From Lachnospiraceae bacterium (GTDB lineage: Bacteria > Bacillota > Clostridia > Lachnospirales > Lachnospiraceae), in NCBI GenBank assembly GCA_009780115.1, contig WRAQ01000007.1:22425-86424 (forward strand): a DNA stretch of 64,000 nt, in the 5' to 3' direction. A program made the position numbers and the translations under genes. This document shows, in pieces, positions 38,660 through 48,099 of the stretch. The notes under the pieces are model-generated. The model saw nothing but the letters and a program-made list of their open reading frames with translations. It had not been told where the DNA came from and searched no databases. Numbering within the stretch: the stretch's first letter is position 1; every line of letters begins with the position of its first letter.

Positions 38660-39928
38660 CTAAGATAAGCGGACCAATAACCTCACCGTAAACCCATCCC
38701 CCCTATTAATCGCTTCCAGCCCGCCCCCCATTTTGTCCATCAACAGCTTAGCAATATAAAGGCCAAGCCCTTCCCCTTCTTTCTGCGAAAGTTTTGCATT
38801 TTCACCCCGGTAAAACTTTGTTGTAATTAACCCAAGTTCTTCTGCTTTGACCCCTTTACCGTAATCATTGATATCTAACTGAAACAGCCCGTCACGGACC
38901 CGGCAATCAATATCAAGCTCCGTATCGGCGTATTTGTATGAATTTGTCACGATATTCCCGATTATCTGCTCCATTCGCAAACGGTCAATTTCTAAAAGGC
39001 AGGCCGGAATTTCACCAATCCGGATTTTGGCAAGAAAGTCAAGATTTTTAAAAATATCCCTTAAAATTCCGCTATCCTCGCTCAAAAGCACGACCTTTAG
39101 CTCGCCCAATTCCTCAAGCGCACTGTGCATCATATCATTCATTAAGCGGTCAATCTGGTCGGCTTTTATTTCGATTGTTTTGAGCTTTTCGATGGTACCG
39201 GGACTTTCCGTCCCGGCTTGCAGAAGTTCGGAAATCAGGCGGATTGAAGTGACCGGGGTTTTCACATCGTGGTTAAGCGAAGCAATCAATTCTTTTTTTG
39301 CGCGTTCGGCTTTAATTTGATTTTTTTGCGCTTCAAGCAAAGACTCACGCATTACATCAAAACTCTGGGTAAATAAGCCGAAGGTATTATTTTTGTCCAT
39401 CGGAAGCGGTTCATCAAGTTTTCCGGTGGTTATTTTGTGGGCAAAGGTTTGCAGTCGTTTAAACGGCTTGATTAAAGCATTGTGCAAAACCAGCAGGAAT
39501 AACAAATTTAACCCGGCTAATAAAACAAAAATAAAAAGTGTTATGTTTCTTAGCCTGGTTTGTGCTTCACTTGTTATATGGGCGGGGGAGACTTCAATCA
39601 AAGCTTTGCCGATTGTATTAGTTCCAATAATAATATCCATCGGGATAAAACCGCTTTTGACCGCTGATTGTAAATTGACAGGTAAAGTAGCATCAGATAA
39701 ATAACGTACGTTATTTTCATTATCAATCAAAGTAAAACGGTACAAAAAAGGTATAGCGCTTAACCGCCCGGGCTCATCCCAATTAAGGGCGGCCTGTTTC
39801 GTGATTTCATTCAAGGCGATAAAATCAATTTCCGCCGGGGGGTTTACTTTTTGAATATTAATGAACAACAGAAAACCGGAGCTGATGAAAATTAAAAGAA
39901 ATATATAAGGTATAACATACTTTTTCAC
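38660..39928 (-). CDS. Two-component sensor histidine kinase
   Basis: This 422-residue protein has two transmembrane helices (about 3-22 and 128-150) flanking a ~100-residue extracellular sensor, then HAMP (about 152-205), a HisKA domain with SLNHDVKTPVTS (phospho-His near 224) and a HATPase with N-box GNIVTNSYKYA near 325, DYGKG near 362 and GEGLGLYIAK near 392. The GTG at 39928 is preferred because GGAGG lies 5 nt upstream. The neighbouring OmpR-type regulator is its likely partner. The divergent ABC/FtsX transporter suggests detection of a peptide or cell-envelope stress. Confidence 0.92.
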   Translation of the reverse strand: MKKYVIPYIFLLIFISSGFLLFINIQKVNPPAEIDFIALNEITKQAALNWDEPGRLSAIPFLYRFTLIDNENNVRYLSDATLPVNLQSAVKSGFIPMDIIIGTNTIGKALIEVSPAHITSEAQTRLRNITLFIFVLLAGLNLLFLLVLHNALIKPFKRLQTFAHKITTGKLDEPLPMDKNNTFGLFTQSFDVMRESLLEAQKNQIKAERAKKELIASLNHDVKTPVTSIRLISELLQAGTESPGTIEKLKTIEIKADQIDRLMNDMMHSALEELGELKVVLLSEDSGILRDIFKNLDFLAKIRIGEIPACLLEIDRLRMEQIIGNIVTNSYKYADTELDIDCRVRDGLFQLDINDYGKGVKAEELGLITTKFYRGENAKLSQKEGEGLGLYIAKLLMDKMGGGLEAINRGDGFTVRLLVRLS

Positions 39929-40041
39929 ACCAACCTCCATATTTGAATCAATCAGCAAAATTGCTTATAAGAAAGCATGTAAACGGCATTCTTCCTATGC
40001 GAAGCTTAGATTTTCTTTGTTTATGTCCAATGGACACAAAC

Positions 40042-40734
40042 TTAAAAAATCTCTTCGTTTTCGAACATATATCCGCTGCCCCACATTGTTTTGATAAAAC
40101 GCGGGTTTTTCGGGTCTTCCTCCAACTTTTCGCGGAGATGGCGAATATGGACACTTAAAGTACCCTCACCGATAAAGGTATCTTCCCAAACTTTTTCAAG
40201 CAACTCATCTTTAGTGAGCCGCCGCCCTTTATTAGCAATTAAATAAAGCAGCAACTTTAACTCAAGCGGTTTTAGTTTCACCGGTTCGGCATTACGCAAA
40301 ACGCGGCCGCTATCCTGCTCAATTTCAATATTACCAAATCTGATAATATCGCTTGACACCGTTTTTTGAATGATGGTATTCCGTTTTAACATAGCTTTGA
40401 CTTTGGCATAAAGAACAGTCATCGAAAATGGTTTGGTGATATAATCATCACCACCAACACCTAAGGCAGTCAAAATATCATCATCAGTATTACGGGCACT
40501 CATAAAAAGAATCGGTACATCTGACATTTCCCGCAATTTTTTGCAAAGATTAAAGCCCGATTGTTTACCCAAATTGACATCAAGCAAAATTAAAGCCGGT
40601 TTTTGTTCCGCCGCTTTTTGTAATCCCGATTCAAAATCAACAGCGTATTCACAGCTTAAATTAAATAAAGTAAAATATTCGTATATCGTCTTGCTAATAC
40701 TTATCTCATCGTCGATAATCAGGCAATCTAACAT
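40042..40734 (-). CDS. OmpR/PhoB family response regulator
   Basis: This 230-residue protein has a receiver domain with the acidic pair DDE at 8-10, phospho-acceptor Asp in LLLDVNLG near 52, Ser/Thr switch FMSAR near 78 and Lys in TKPF near 101. It is followed by a winged-helix DNA-binding domain (about 130-228, LTKDELLEKVWED, VHIRHLREKL). It lies 113 nt upstream of the kinase on the same strand, divergent from the ABC/FtsX operon. Repeats in the 121-nt divergent gap are candidate binding sites. Confidence 0.95.
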   Translation of the reverse strand: MLDCLIIDDEISISKTIYEYFTLFNLSCEYAVDFESGLQKAAEQKPALILLDVNLGKQSGFNLCKKLREMSDVPILFMSARNTDDDILTALGVGGDDYITKPFSMTVLYAKVKAMLKRNTIIQKTVSSDIIRFGNIEIEQDSGRVLRNAEPVKLKPLELKLLLYLIANKGRRLTKDELLEKVWEDTFIGEGTLSVHIRHLREKLEEDPKNPRFIKTMWGSGYMFENEEIF

Positions 40735-40750
40735 GGTTATACTCCGCTGT

Positions 40751-40786
40751 TAAGAAATTGATAAGAAATTAACAAATCTTTGTTAA
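40751..40786. promoter_or_regulatory. Putative response-regulator binding region
   Basis: TAAGAAATT occurs at 40751 and 40762, an 11-bp period typical of OmpR-family direct repeats. A perfect 18-bp palindrome TTAACAAATCTTTGTTAA follows at 40769-40786. Both lie between the divergent regulator and transporter genes. Confidence 0.5.
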
Positions 40787-40855
40787 AGAAGATTTGCTTT
40801 GAGGCTATTATACTATGACAAACGGCTTTTTATCAAGAATATGAGGATAAATTAA

Positions 40856-41614
40856 ATGAAAGCAATTATCAAAACAGAAAAACTGTGTAAATCATTTTCC
40901 GTCGGCGGAAAACAGCTCCATATTATCAAAAACATGGATTTAAAAATTAATGAGGGTGATTTTACCGTAATAATGGGAAGTTCGGGCAGCGGAAAAAGTA
41001 CCTTGCTTTATGCGATTTCCGGAATGGATAGACCAACGCTTGGCAGTGTCTGGTTTGGCGAGACGGACATTTCCAAACTTACCAATGATGAAATGGCGGT
41101 TTTCCGCCGTGAAAACTGCGGTTTTGTCTTTCAGCAGATTCACCTGATGGACAATATGAGTGTAATGGACAATGTAATGACAAGCGGCCTGCTTCTTACA
41201 AATAATAAAAAGAAAATTTATGAACGTGCGATATGGCTTTTTACCCACGTAAAACTTTCAAAAGACTTATTGGATAAATTTCCCAGCCAGCTTTCCGGCG
41301 GTGAAGCCCAACGGGTAGGGATTGTCCGGGCATTGATAAATAACCCGAAATTAATCTTTGCCGATGAACCAACCGGTGCGTTAAATTCTGCTTCCGGTAA
41401 AGCTGTATTAGATGTGTTGACAGAATTGTATACTTCCGGCCAGAGTGTAGTAGTAGTGACTCACGATATCAAAACGGCCGCCCGGGGTAACCGGATTATT
41501 TACTTACGTGACGGTGCATTATCCGGTGAATTAAATTTGCCGGCTTATTCTGATGATAATAAAGCGGCCCGGATGGAAGAAATTCAAAAATTCCTTGAAA
41601 GGATGGGATGGTAA
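40856..41614 (+). CDS. ABC transporter ATP-binding protein (MacB/BceA-like)
   Basis: This 252-residue ATPase has Walker A GSSGSGKST near residue 42, Q-loop VFQQIHL near 92, signature LSGGEAQRVGI near 145, Walker B IFADEPTGALN near 166 and an H-loop VVVTHD near 199. It matches the MacB/LolD/BceA class that powers FtsX-type mechanotransmission permeases. Its stop codon overlaps the permease start (TAATG). With the neighbouring two-component system it resembles peptide-antibiotic sensing and detoxification modules. Confidence 0.94.
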   Translation: MKAIIKTEKLCKSFSVGGKQLHIIKNMDLKINEGDFTVIMGSSGSGKSTLLYAISGMDRPTLGSVWFGETDISKLTNDEMAVFRRENCGFVFQQIHLMDNMSVMDNVMTSGLLLTNNKKKIYERAIWLFTHVKLSKDLLDKFPSQLSGGEAQRVGIVRALINNPKLIFADEPTGALNSASGKAVLDVLTELYTSGQSVVVVTHDIKTAARGNRIIYLRDGALSGELNLPAYSDDNKAARMEEIQKFLERMGW

Positions 41615-44115
41615 TGAAAAAGGCTTTTCACATCGCAAAGGCGAATCTAAAAAAACATAAAAGCGCAGCCCTTTCACTGTTTCTAATTCTTTTAACTGTT
41701 TCGGTTTTAAGTACTATCGGTATCAGTATTGTTTTTGGCGTAAGAAAAGATTATGAAGCAAATATCGACCGGCTAAACGGGCTACATAGTGCTATTATAA
41801 TGTCTAAGGATGTTTATTTAACCGAATATGAGGATTTTATTAAAAGTGACAGCCGTGTCATAGAATATAATATCGGCGAAGTAATCTACTATTATCTATT
41901 TCCGTTTAATTATGGCGGGGATGTGCTTCATCAAATAATGATTCTGGATGCTGATGCCGGATTCACGATTTCCGCCCCGCCGATTGATATAAGAGATAGT
42001 AATATTCCCCGTGACCGTGCGGTATATTTGCCGCTGTATGCCGAACAAAATCTAGGCTTCAAAACCGGTGATATATTTACAATGACTCACCGGAACCGGC
42101 CAATCGAGTTGATTGTCGCCGGATTTTTTGAAGCAACTGAATATAGCGCGCCCAACGGCATCGGTTTGAAAATCTTTGTGCCGGGTGAGTGCTTCCATGA
42201 GCTGAAAAATCAGCTCGGCAGTTCGGTCTGGATTACCGCCCGCTTTCAAAATCCCTATGATTCAACAGTTTTCAATAAAGATTTTCGTGCTTATTCCGAT
42301 GTTGACCTATTTGCTATTGGTGAAGATTCTTTGGTGATGGATTTTTCGGGAGGTGCGGAAAACTCAATCATGCCGGTTATGATTATCAGTTCAATTTTGC
42401 TGGTATTTGTTATAATAATAATTTTGATATCATTAATTGTGATTCGTTTCCGGGTCACCAATGGTATTGACGAATCAATGCATACTATCGGTGTCTTAAA
42501 AGCTTCCGGTTACAAAAGCGGACAGATTATTGCAAGTTATTTGCTTGAATATAGTATTATTTCCTTACCGGCAGCGTTATTTGGTATTTTGCTTGCGCTT
42601 CCATTATTTTCGGTAATCCGGCAAATCCTGGCCTCCATTTCGGCAACGACATGGACACTTACTGCTAATTTTCCGCTGGCTTTAATTTTTTCTATTTTTA
42701 TCAGCGCCTCCCTGCTTCTGCTGGTTTTGCTTTCCTGCCGGAGGATTCACAAAATCCCGCCGGTCGAAGCATTACGCGGCGGGATTGCAACTAATAGCTT
42801 CAGGCGTAATTATTTTCCGCTGAAAAAAGGCTTGGGTAATGTGCATATCCGGCTCGGGTTCAAAAACATGATGGCATACGCAAAGCAATATTTAATGATT
42901 GGTGCGGTTTTGATGGCTTCAACTTATGCTATCATTATTATTGCTGCTTTATACCAAAATTTTGTTATTAACAATACCGCGTTAATTCAAATGACCGGAA
43001 TTGAAATCGCGGATATTGACATTATCGTTACGCGGCATACCGATGCCGATGCTTTGGCTTTAGAAATGGAAAAATTGGACGAGGTAAAAAAAACGGCGAT
43101 GCTTGCCCCGGTTCATTTCAGCATTGAGGGTACGGATATGACTGGTTGGTGTTCCGATGATTTTTCGCTGATGGAAACAATACGGACACATGAAGGCCGC
43201 TTTCCCAGGTACGACAATGAAATAGCGGTTACGAAATTGTTTGCCGATCAAATTGGCAAAGAAATTGGCGACAGTGTAAAAGTAAAAACTAAAGGTATTA
43301 CCCAGGAATATATTATCAGCGGTTTCTTCTCGGCGGCTAGTGACGGCGGAAGAATAGGAATGATGACCCTTGAGGGTTACAGACGGCTTGACCCCAATTA
43401 CCAGCGTGACAATATCAAAATTTATTTCAATGAAGGTATCAGATTTGATGATTTTTATGGGTTTATTAAAGCAAACTATGGGGTGGTTAATGTTTATCAA
43501 GATGACGGAGACGGCCGCTTTAGCGCTGCGAAAGCCCGCGCCGAAGAAAAAATATCAAACTACCTTGAATTTTATGGCATTGACAGTGTGGAATATGCCG
43601 TTATTTATAACAGCGAAATAATATTGAGTGGTTCATCACGAACTTATCAGATTGAGCAAATTGTTGATATTGCAGAGTTTATCAGTACCCAAATCAGCGG
43701 ATATGCCGATGCTGTAAGCATCATTACCATGGTTGTCTCTGTTATATCATTAGGAATTATCGCTTTGATTTTGACAATGGTAGTCCGCCAAATCGTCAGG
43801 AAACGCCGCTATGAGCTTGGGGTAATGAAAGCCGGAGGTTATACCACCAAACAATTGGCCCGGCAGATAGCAATCAGTTTCATGCCCTGCGTTTTGTTCG
43901 GCATCACCCTTGGCTGTATAACCGGTACGTATACTGTAAATCCGGCAGTGACGGCAATGTTTGCCTCGACCGGGACATACAACGCCAATGTATATATTTA
44001 TCCGCTTGCAGCGGTTATAATTGGATTTTTGATCCTGCTGTTTACTTATATGGTAATAAATCTTTCGGCAAAAGGCATTAAACATATTACTGTTTATGAA
44101 TTAATTTCGGAATAG
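41614..44115 (+). CDS. FtsX-like ABC transporter permease
   Basis: This 833-residue permease has an N-terminal transmembrane helix (about 18-42), a large extracellular domain (about 45-250), three helices near 255-390, another helix near 430-455, a second extracellular domain (about 460-700) and three final helices. This is the eight-to-ten-helix layout of large FtsX/MacB-like permeases, with two FtsX domains (KASGYKSGQIIASYLLEY and KAGGYTTKQLARQI regions). An alternative ATG lies two codons upstream. It acts with the ATPase at 40856, probably in extrusion or sensing of a cell-envelope-active compound. Confidence 0.93.
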   Translation: MKKAFHIAKANLKKHKSAALSLFLILLTVSVLSTIGISIVFGVRKDYEANIDRLNGLHSAIIMSKDVYLTEYEDFIKSDSRVIEYNIGEVIYYYLFPFNYGGDVLHQIMILDADAGFTISAPPIDIRDSNIPRDRAVYLPLYAEQNLGFKTGDIFTMTHRNRPIELIVAGFFEATEYSAPNGIGLKIFVPGECFHELKNQLGSSVWITARFQNPYDSTVFNKDFRAYSDVDLFAIGEDSLVMDFSGGAENSIMPVMIISSILLVFVIIIILISLIVIRFRVTNGIDESMHTIGVLKASGYKSGQIIASYLLEYSIISLPAALFGILLALPLFSVIRQILASISATTWTLTANFPLALIFSIFISASLLLLVLLSCRRIHKIPPVEALRGGIATNSFRRNYFPLKKGLGNVHIRLGFKNMMAYAKQYLMIGAVLMASTYAIIIIAALYQNFVINNTALIQMTGIEIADIDIIVTRHTDADALALEMEKLDEVKKTAMLAPVHFSIEGTDMTGWCSDDFSLMETIRTHEGRFPRYDNEIAVTKLFADQIGKEIGDSVKVKTKGITQEYIISGFFSAASDGGRIGMMTLEGYRRLDPNYQRDNIKIYFNEGIRFDDFYGFIKANYGVVNVYQDDGDGRFSAAKARAEEKISNYLEFYGIDSVEYAVIYNSEIILSGSSRTYQIEQIVDIAEFISTQISGYADAVSIITMVVSVISLGIIALILTMVVRQIVRKRRYELGVMKAGGYTTKQLARQIAISFMPCVLFGITLGCITGTYTVNPAVTAMFASTGTYNANVYIYPLAAVIIGFLILLFTYMVINLSAKGIKHITVYELISE

Positions 44116-44128
44116 GAGAGAATTTAAA

Positions 44129-46099
44129 ATGAAGAAACTTTATCTAATCCTTATAATACTGTTATTTTGTGTAGGTTTGACTGGTACTGTATTTGCCTTG
44201 GATACCAGGCCGGAAGCTGAAAGTAATGCACCACACCCGGAAAAGCTTTACGGCATTGGTTCGGTCAGTAAGGTATTTACTGCCGCTGCCGTGATGTTAT
44301 TGGCAGATGAGGATAAAATAGGACTTGATACACCTATTATCACCTACATCCCCGAGTTTACGATGGCCGATGAACGCTACCGGAAAATCACGCCGCGGAT
44401 GCTGCTTAATCATTCATCAGGACTGATGGGGATGACCGACAATAACGTTTTTTTGACCGCCGATAATGACACATACAATCATGATAATTTTTTGCAGTTT
44501 TTGAGTACCCAAACCCTTAAACACGAGCCGGGTGAGCGCTCAATTTACAGTAACGATTCATCAACCCTTGCCGAAGTCCTGGTTGAGTTTGTCAGTGGAA
44601 TGACATTCACCGATTTTATTGAACAAAAGTTTTCAAAACCGCTTAACTTAAGCAATATCAAAACCCCGCAAAGTGATTTCGACCGTACTATACTTGCGCC
44701 AACCTATCTTGGCAATAGTGAGTTAAAACCGCAGAACCTTAATGTAATCGGTTCCGGCGGGATATATAGCACAATGAAAGACCTTTGTTTTTATGCAACG
44801 ATTTTCATGAACAATGTCGACGGTTCAATTTTATCCAAGGAATCAGTAAATGAAATGGCGAAGAATCAGCACCTGATGGAGGTAGTTGCCCCGGGTTCCG
44901 ACACGATATTCCGCTATGGCCTTGGTTGGGACAGTGTCGATATGTACCCGTTTAACCAACTTGGAATTAAGGCGCTAAGTAAGGGTGGTTCGACCGGCAT
45001 ATATTTTACTAACCTTACCGTACTTCCGGAGTACAATTTAGCTGCCGCGGTAGCCTCTTCCGGGGCCGGTGGTTTGGAAGCATTAATATCACAGCAAATC
45101 ATTCTTGCCGTCCTTGAGGAAGAAGGCCTGATTCCGCCGGGAACAGTGATTGGCTTTCCCCCGCAAAATCTAACCCGTGCCGAAGTCCCGGAAAATTTAA
45201 AAACCCGTTCCGGTTTATACGATTCAGGGATAGGCGGTTTTTATGATGTTACTTTTACTGAAAATTCGCTTATTTTAACCCCGGTTGGTGTCCGTAACGA
45301 ACGCCCGATGGAATTTATCTATAATACTGATGATAAATTTGTTTCGGTAAACGGTGATTTTATTGGCATGCATGCGATTGCCCCCGGGGCAGTTGGTTTT
45401 ACTAACCTTCGCTTTATCGGTGATTATTTGACTGTTGAAACTTATATCGACGTTCCGGGGTTAGGCCAGGTAGCGGAGACAATGCCTTTTGCAGAAAGAA
45501 TCATTGCTAATCCGGTTTCCGGAACGGCACAAAACGGATGGGCGGCCAGAAATGATAATGAATATTTGTTGGTCAGCGAAAAATATACCTCGAGCCAATA
45601 TATCGATGCCGCCCTCGCAAAAACCAAAACCGATGAGCGTTTCCCCGGTTATGTGACCCAAGGTATTTATCGCGGCAGCGGCCGTTTATTTCCGGCCGCC
45701 CGGATTATGGATAAAGAAAAGGCATATGGTTATCAGAATATTCCTACCATAATGGGGCGGGATATTGTGAATTTATCAATGGTGAACCAAAACGGCAACG
45801 AGTATCTTAAGATAAATAACTACTGTTATGTTAATGCCAGTACTGCGATATTGCTATCAACTCTTGAAGAAGTGTTTACCATCAATGATGAGCCAATTTG
45901 GGTTAATGTCGATGAATCGTGGGGGGGTAAAATTATTAGTATTCAAACGCCGGAAAACGGCTCATGGTTCGTTTATGATGATAAAATGAACTGTCTTGCC
46001 ACCTCACTTGAAAAAAATGTCCGCCGGACAGTTATCCTGCCTGAAGGCGGCCGGATTGCTTTTGCCGGTGAAACGGGGGCCGAATTTGTAGTGAAGTGA
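44129..46099 (+). CDS. Secreted serine hydrolase, beta-lactamase/S12 family
   Basis: This 656-residue protein starts with a signal peptide (about 1-23). Its penicillin-binding fold has the SxxK nucleophile in GSVSKVF near residue 48, YSN near 139 and a KGGSTG motif near 290 in place of the KTG/HxG box. A C-terminal ~300-residue beta-rich region of unknown function follows. S12 members are DD-peptidases, esterases or peptide amidases. It lies 13 nt after the FtsX permease and probably belongs to that operon. No C-terminal transmembrane helices are seen. Confidence 0.9.
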   Translation: MKKLYLILIILLFCVGLTGTVFALDTRPEAESNAPHPEKLYGIGSVSKVFTAAAVMLLADEDKIGLDTPIITYIPEFTMADERYRKITPRMLLNHSSGLMGMTDNNVFLTADNDTYNHDNFLQFLSTQTLKHEPGERSIYSNDSSTLAEVLVEFVSGMTFTDFIEQKFSKPLNLSNIKTPQSDFDRTILAPTYLGNSELKPQNLNVIGSGGIYSTMKDLCFYATIFMNNVDGSILSKESVNEMAKNQHLMEVVAPGSDTIFRYGLGWDSVDMYPFNQLGIKALSKGGSTGIYFTNLTVLPEYNLAAAVASSGAGGLEALISQQIILAVLEEEGLIPPGTVIGFPPQNLTRAEVPENLKTRSGLYDSGIGGFYDVTFTENSLILTPVGVRNERPMEFIYNTDDKFVSVNGDFIGMHAIAPGAVGFTNLRFIGDYLTVETYIDVPGLGQVAETMPFAERIIANPVSGTAQNGWAARNDNEYLLVSEKYTSSQYIDAALAKTKTDERFPGYVTQGIYRGSGRLFPAARIMDKEKAYGYQNIPTIMGRDIVNLSMVNQNGNEYLKINNYCYVNASTAILLSTLEEVFTINDEPIWVNVDESWGGKIISIQTPENGSWFVYDDKMNCLATSLEKNVRRTVILPEGGRIAFAGETGAEFVVK

Positions 46100-46120
46100 G
46101 AGATACTTTATCTGACTTAG
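46098..46120 (+). repeat. Family A remnant (right arm only)
   Basis: The stretch running GAGAGATAC, then TTTATCTGACTTAG, matches the right arm of copy 2 (GAGAGATATACTTAATCTGACTTAC). It overlaps the stop codon of the serine hydrolase gene. No core or left arm is present. Confidence 0.45.
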
Positions 46121-46164
46121 GAATAAATCAAAATCGATACAAACAAAATTAATTTGGAAAGGCA

Positions 46165-46191
46165 CTTACATACCCCCTCTGTCATAGAATA
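46165..46191 (+). promoter_or_regulatory. Possible mother-cell (SigE/SigK-type) promoter of sigK
   Basis: CATAGAATA at 46183-46191 fits the CATANNNTA -10 pattern of mother-cell sigma factors. An AC-containing element lies about 17 nt upstream. The -35 match is weak, so this is tentative. Confidence 0.3.
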
Positions 46192-46218
46192 ATAGAAACT
46201 GACTTTGGGGGCGTTTAC

Positions 46219-46860
46219 TTGAAAACGTTCAAAAAACCTCTTTCTGCCACCGAGGAAGCCTCTTACATACATGTCCTTAGTCAGGGCAACATTGATGCCG
46301 TCGCCGAAGCCAGGGAAATTCTGATTGAAAGAAACCTGCGCCTCGTCGCCCATATCGCCAAAAAATACTGTAATGTCGATGAAGACATGGAAGATTTGAT
46401 TTCCATCGGTACAATCGGCTTAATCAAAGCCGTTTCTTCTTTTGATGCCGAAAAGGGCAAATTGAGTACCTATGCCTCAAGGTGCATCGACAACGAATTA
46501 TTAATGCTGCTTCGCAGCAAGAAGAAAACAGCAAAAGAAGTTTCATTATATGAGCCAATCGGGATTGACAAAGAGGGTAATGAAATTAACCTCCTTGACA
46601 TAATCGAACATGAGCAGACCGATGTCCTTGACCGGATGGAATTGTATGATAATACGAAAAAATTAGCGAGCCTTTTCGGCCAGGTTTTATCAGAGCGGGA
46701 AAAAGAAATTATTTTCTTGCGTTACGGCCTTGTTACCGGTAAAGAAGTAACCCAGCGCGAAATAGGTGAAATGCTTTCAATATCACGAAGTTATGTCTCG
46801 AGAATTGAAAAAAAAGCATTAAGGAAACTAAAGGAGGGATTTGAAAAGGACGATTCATAG
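46219..46860 (+). CDS. sigK: RNA polymerase sporulation sigma factor SigK, no pro-sequence
   Basis: This 213-residue sigma-70 family protein has region 2 (RNLRLVAHIAKKY, DLISIGTIGLIKAVSSFD, STYASRCIDNELLM), the SigK-like linker KKTAKEVSLYEPIGIDKEGNE written here in part (KEVSLYEPIGIDKEGNE near 112), and region 4 (TQREIGEMLSISRSYVSRIE near 177). It drives late mother-cell transcription in sporulation. The start is TTG with GGGGG eight nt upstream. The frame is closed by a stop 27 nt above and encodes no hydrophobic pro-peptide like that of Bacillus SigK. The gene is uninterrupted, so no skin-type element is inserted here. Confidence 0.9.
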   Translation: MKTFKKPLSATEEASYIHVLSQGNIDAVAEAREILIERNLRLVAHIAKKYCNVDEDMEDLISIGTIGLIKAVSSFDAEKGKLSTYASRCIDNELLMLLRSKKKTAKEVSLYEPIGIDKEGNEINLLDIIEHEQTDVLDRMELYDNTKKLASLFGQVLSEREKEIIFLRYGLVTGKEVTQREIGEMLSISRSYVSRIEKKALRKLKEGFEKDDS

Positions 46861-46890
46861 GGACAAATCCATAGGATAGTGAAATATCTT

Positions 46891-46919
46891 TTGACCAAAA
46901 TATCAAATTGTGCTATTAT
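46891..46919 (+). promoter_or_regulatory. Sigma-A promoter for the HD protein-pilT unit
   Basis: TTGACC (46891-46896), 17-bp spacer, TATTAT (46914-46919). The predicted start is about 35 nt before the ATG at 46961, and a GAGGGG ribosome site lies between. Confidence 0.7.
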
Positions 46920-46960
46920 TAAATGAATCGGACAAGATGTCAAAAGAGGGGTAGTAAATT

Positions 46961-48094
46961 ATGCTCTTTAAAAAAACGGACGAACTTAAAGTGGGGATGC
47001 GTTTAGCCCGCCCTATTTATAACAAATCCGGCGTACTTTTGTATGACCGGAACTCACTACTTTCTCCGCAGGGAATCGAAAGTATCAGAAATTTCGGTTT
47101 AATCGGTATCTATATTTTGGAACCGGCGGAGCCGGTACCGCCAATGACCCAGGCCGATATTGAATTTGAACGTTTTCAAACGATGTGCGTATTTGCTATT
47201 GCTGATGAATTAAATCGTATTTTATCAACGAAAAAACAGCAGCGTACTCATTTTATCGTTGCTGATATTATCAAAAATTACGGTTATCTTACCTCGAAAA
47301 TTAACTTTGTCCAAAATTTGCGGAGTAATGAAGATTATATCTTCAAACATTCCATGAATGTGGCGATAATGGCGGCATTACTTAGTAAGGGTATGAACTT
47401 AAGTTTGCCGGAACGAAATGATGTTGTTATTGCGGCTTTATTACATGATATCGGAAAGTTATCGCTGCCGATTGAAGTGGTATTTCAAGAAGAAGAAAAC
47501 CATGCCGGGAAGCAAAAAGTAAAGTCCGCCGTCGTATCCGGGTTTTCGATTATTGATGAAGCTTTCCCGTCGAATCCGGCGGTTAAAAGGATGTGCACCC
47601 AATATTTGCGCATGAAAGAAGCGGCTGAAAAAGGTGAAACTTATCGCGGCGAGGACAAAATACTGCCCGGTGCATTTATTTTACATATCGCTGATACATT
47701 TGATGCAATGACGGCAATGCGCTTAGAAAAACATCCGGCTTCGGAAGTTACAGTCCTGAAATATTTACTAGAACGTCAAGAGATTTACCGCAAGCCGGTT
47801 ATTGATACCCTGACAAGCTGTATCAACATCCTCAATCAGGGTGTCAGTGTTGAGCTTAATAATGGTGACAAAGCATTGGTCCTTGCAGAAAACAGTTATG
47901 ATATCTTGCGGCCGATGCTTTTGAATTTCCGCAACAATACAATTATGGATTTAAGTGACAAATCAGCTTATGGAAATATTGAAATTGTCGATATTATGAG
48001 GACGATGGATAACCGGCACGTCATTGACCTTGATGCCCTGAAGAATCAAGGAATTAGTGTTGATGAATCGGAATTTGTCACCCCGAGAGGATAG
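46961..48094 (+). CDS. Degenerate HD-GYP-like HD domain protein
   Basis: This 377-residue protein has an HD-GYP-like layout: an N-terminal beta-rich segment (about 1-55), helices, then HSMNVAIMAALL near 130 and LLHDIGKLSLP near 166. Where active HD-GYP proteins have HHE-x-DG-x-GYP it reads QYLRMKEAAEKG, so the GYP motif and the associated metal His pair are missing. IADTFDAMTA near 249 is kept. It may bind rather than hydrolyse cyclic-di-GMP, or hydrolyse another phosphoester. It is 5 nt before pilT, so the two are co-transcribed. Confidence 0.85.
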   Translation: MLFKKTDELKVGMRLARPIYNKSGVLLYDRNSLLSPQGIESIRNFGLIGIYILEPAEPVPPMTQADIEFERFQTMCVFAIADELNRILSTKKQQRTHFIVADIIKNYGYLTSKINFVQNLRSNEDYIFKHSMNVAIMAALLSKGMNLSLPERNDVVIAALLHDIGKLSLPIEVVFQEEENHAGKQKVKSAVVSGFSIIDEAFPSNPAVKRMCTQYLRMKEAAEKGETYRGEDKILPGAFILHIADTFDAMTAMRLEKHPASEVTVLKYLLERQEIYRKPVIDTLTSCINILNQGVSVELNNGDKALVLAENSYDILRPMLLNFRNNTIMDLSDKSAYGNIEIVDIMRTMDNRHVIDLDALKNQGISVDESEFVTPRG

Positions 48095-48099
48095 AGTCA

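Noticed and set aside
6102..46099. Colibactin-type prodrug logic (N-acyl-Asn cap plus S12 peptidase at 44129)
   Set aside because: A2 looks Asn-specific and an S12-family protein exists, but there is no epimerase domain, the S12 protein lacks the C-terminal membrane helices of ClbP, and it lies about 26 kb away in a different operon.
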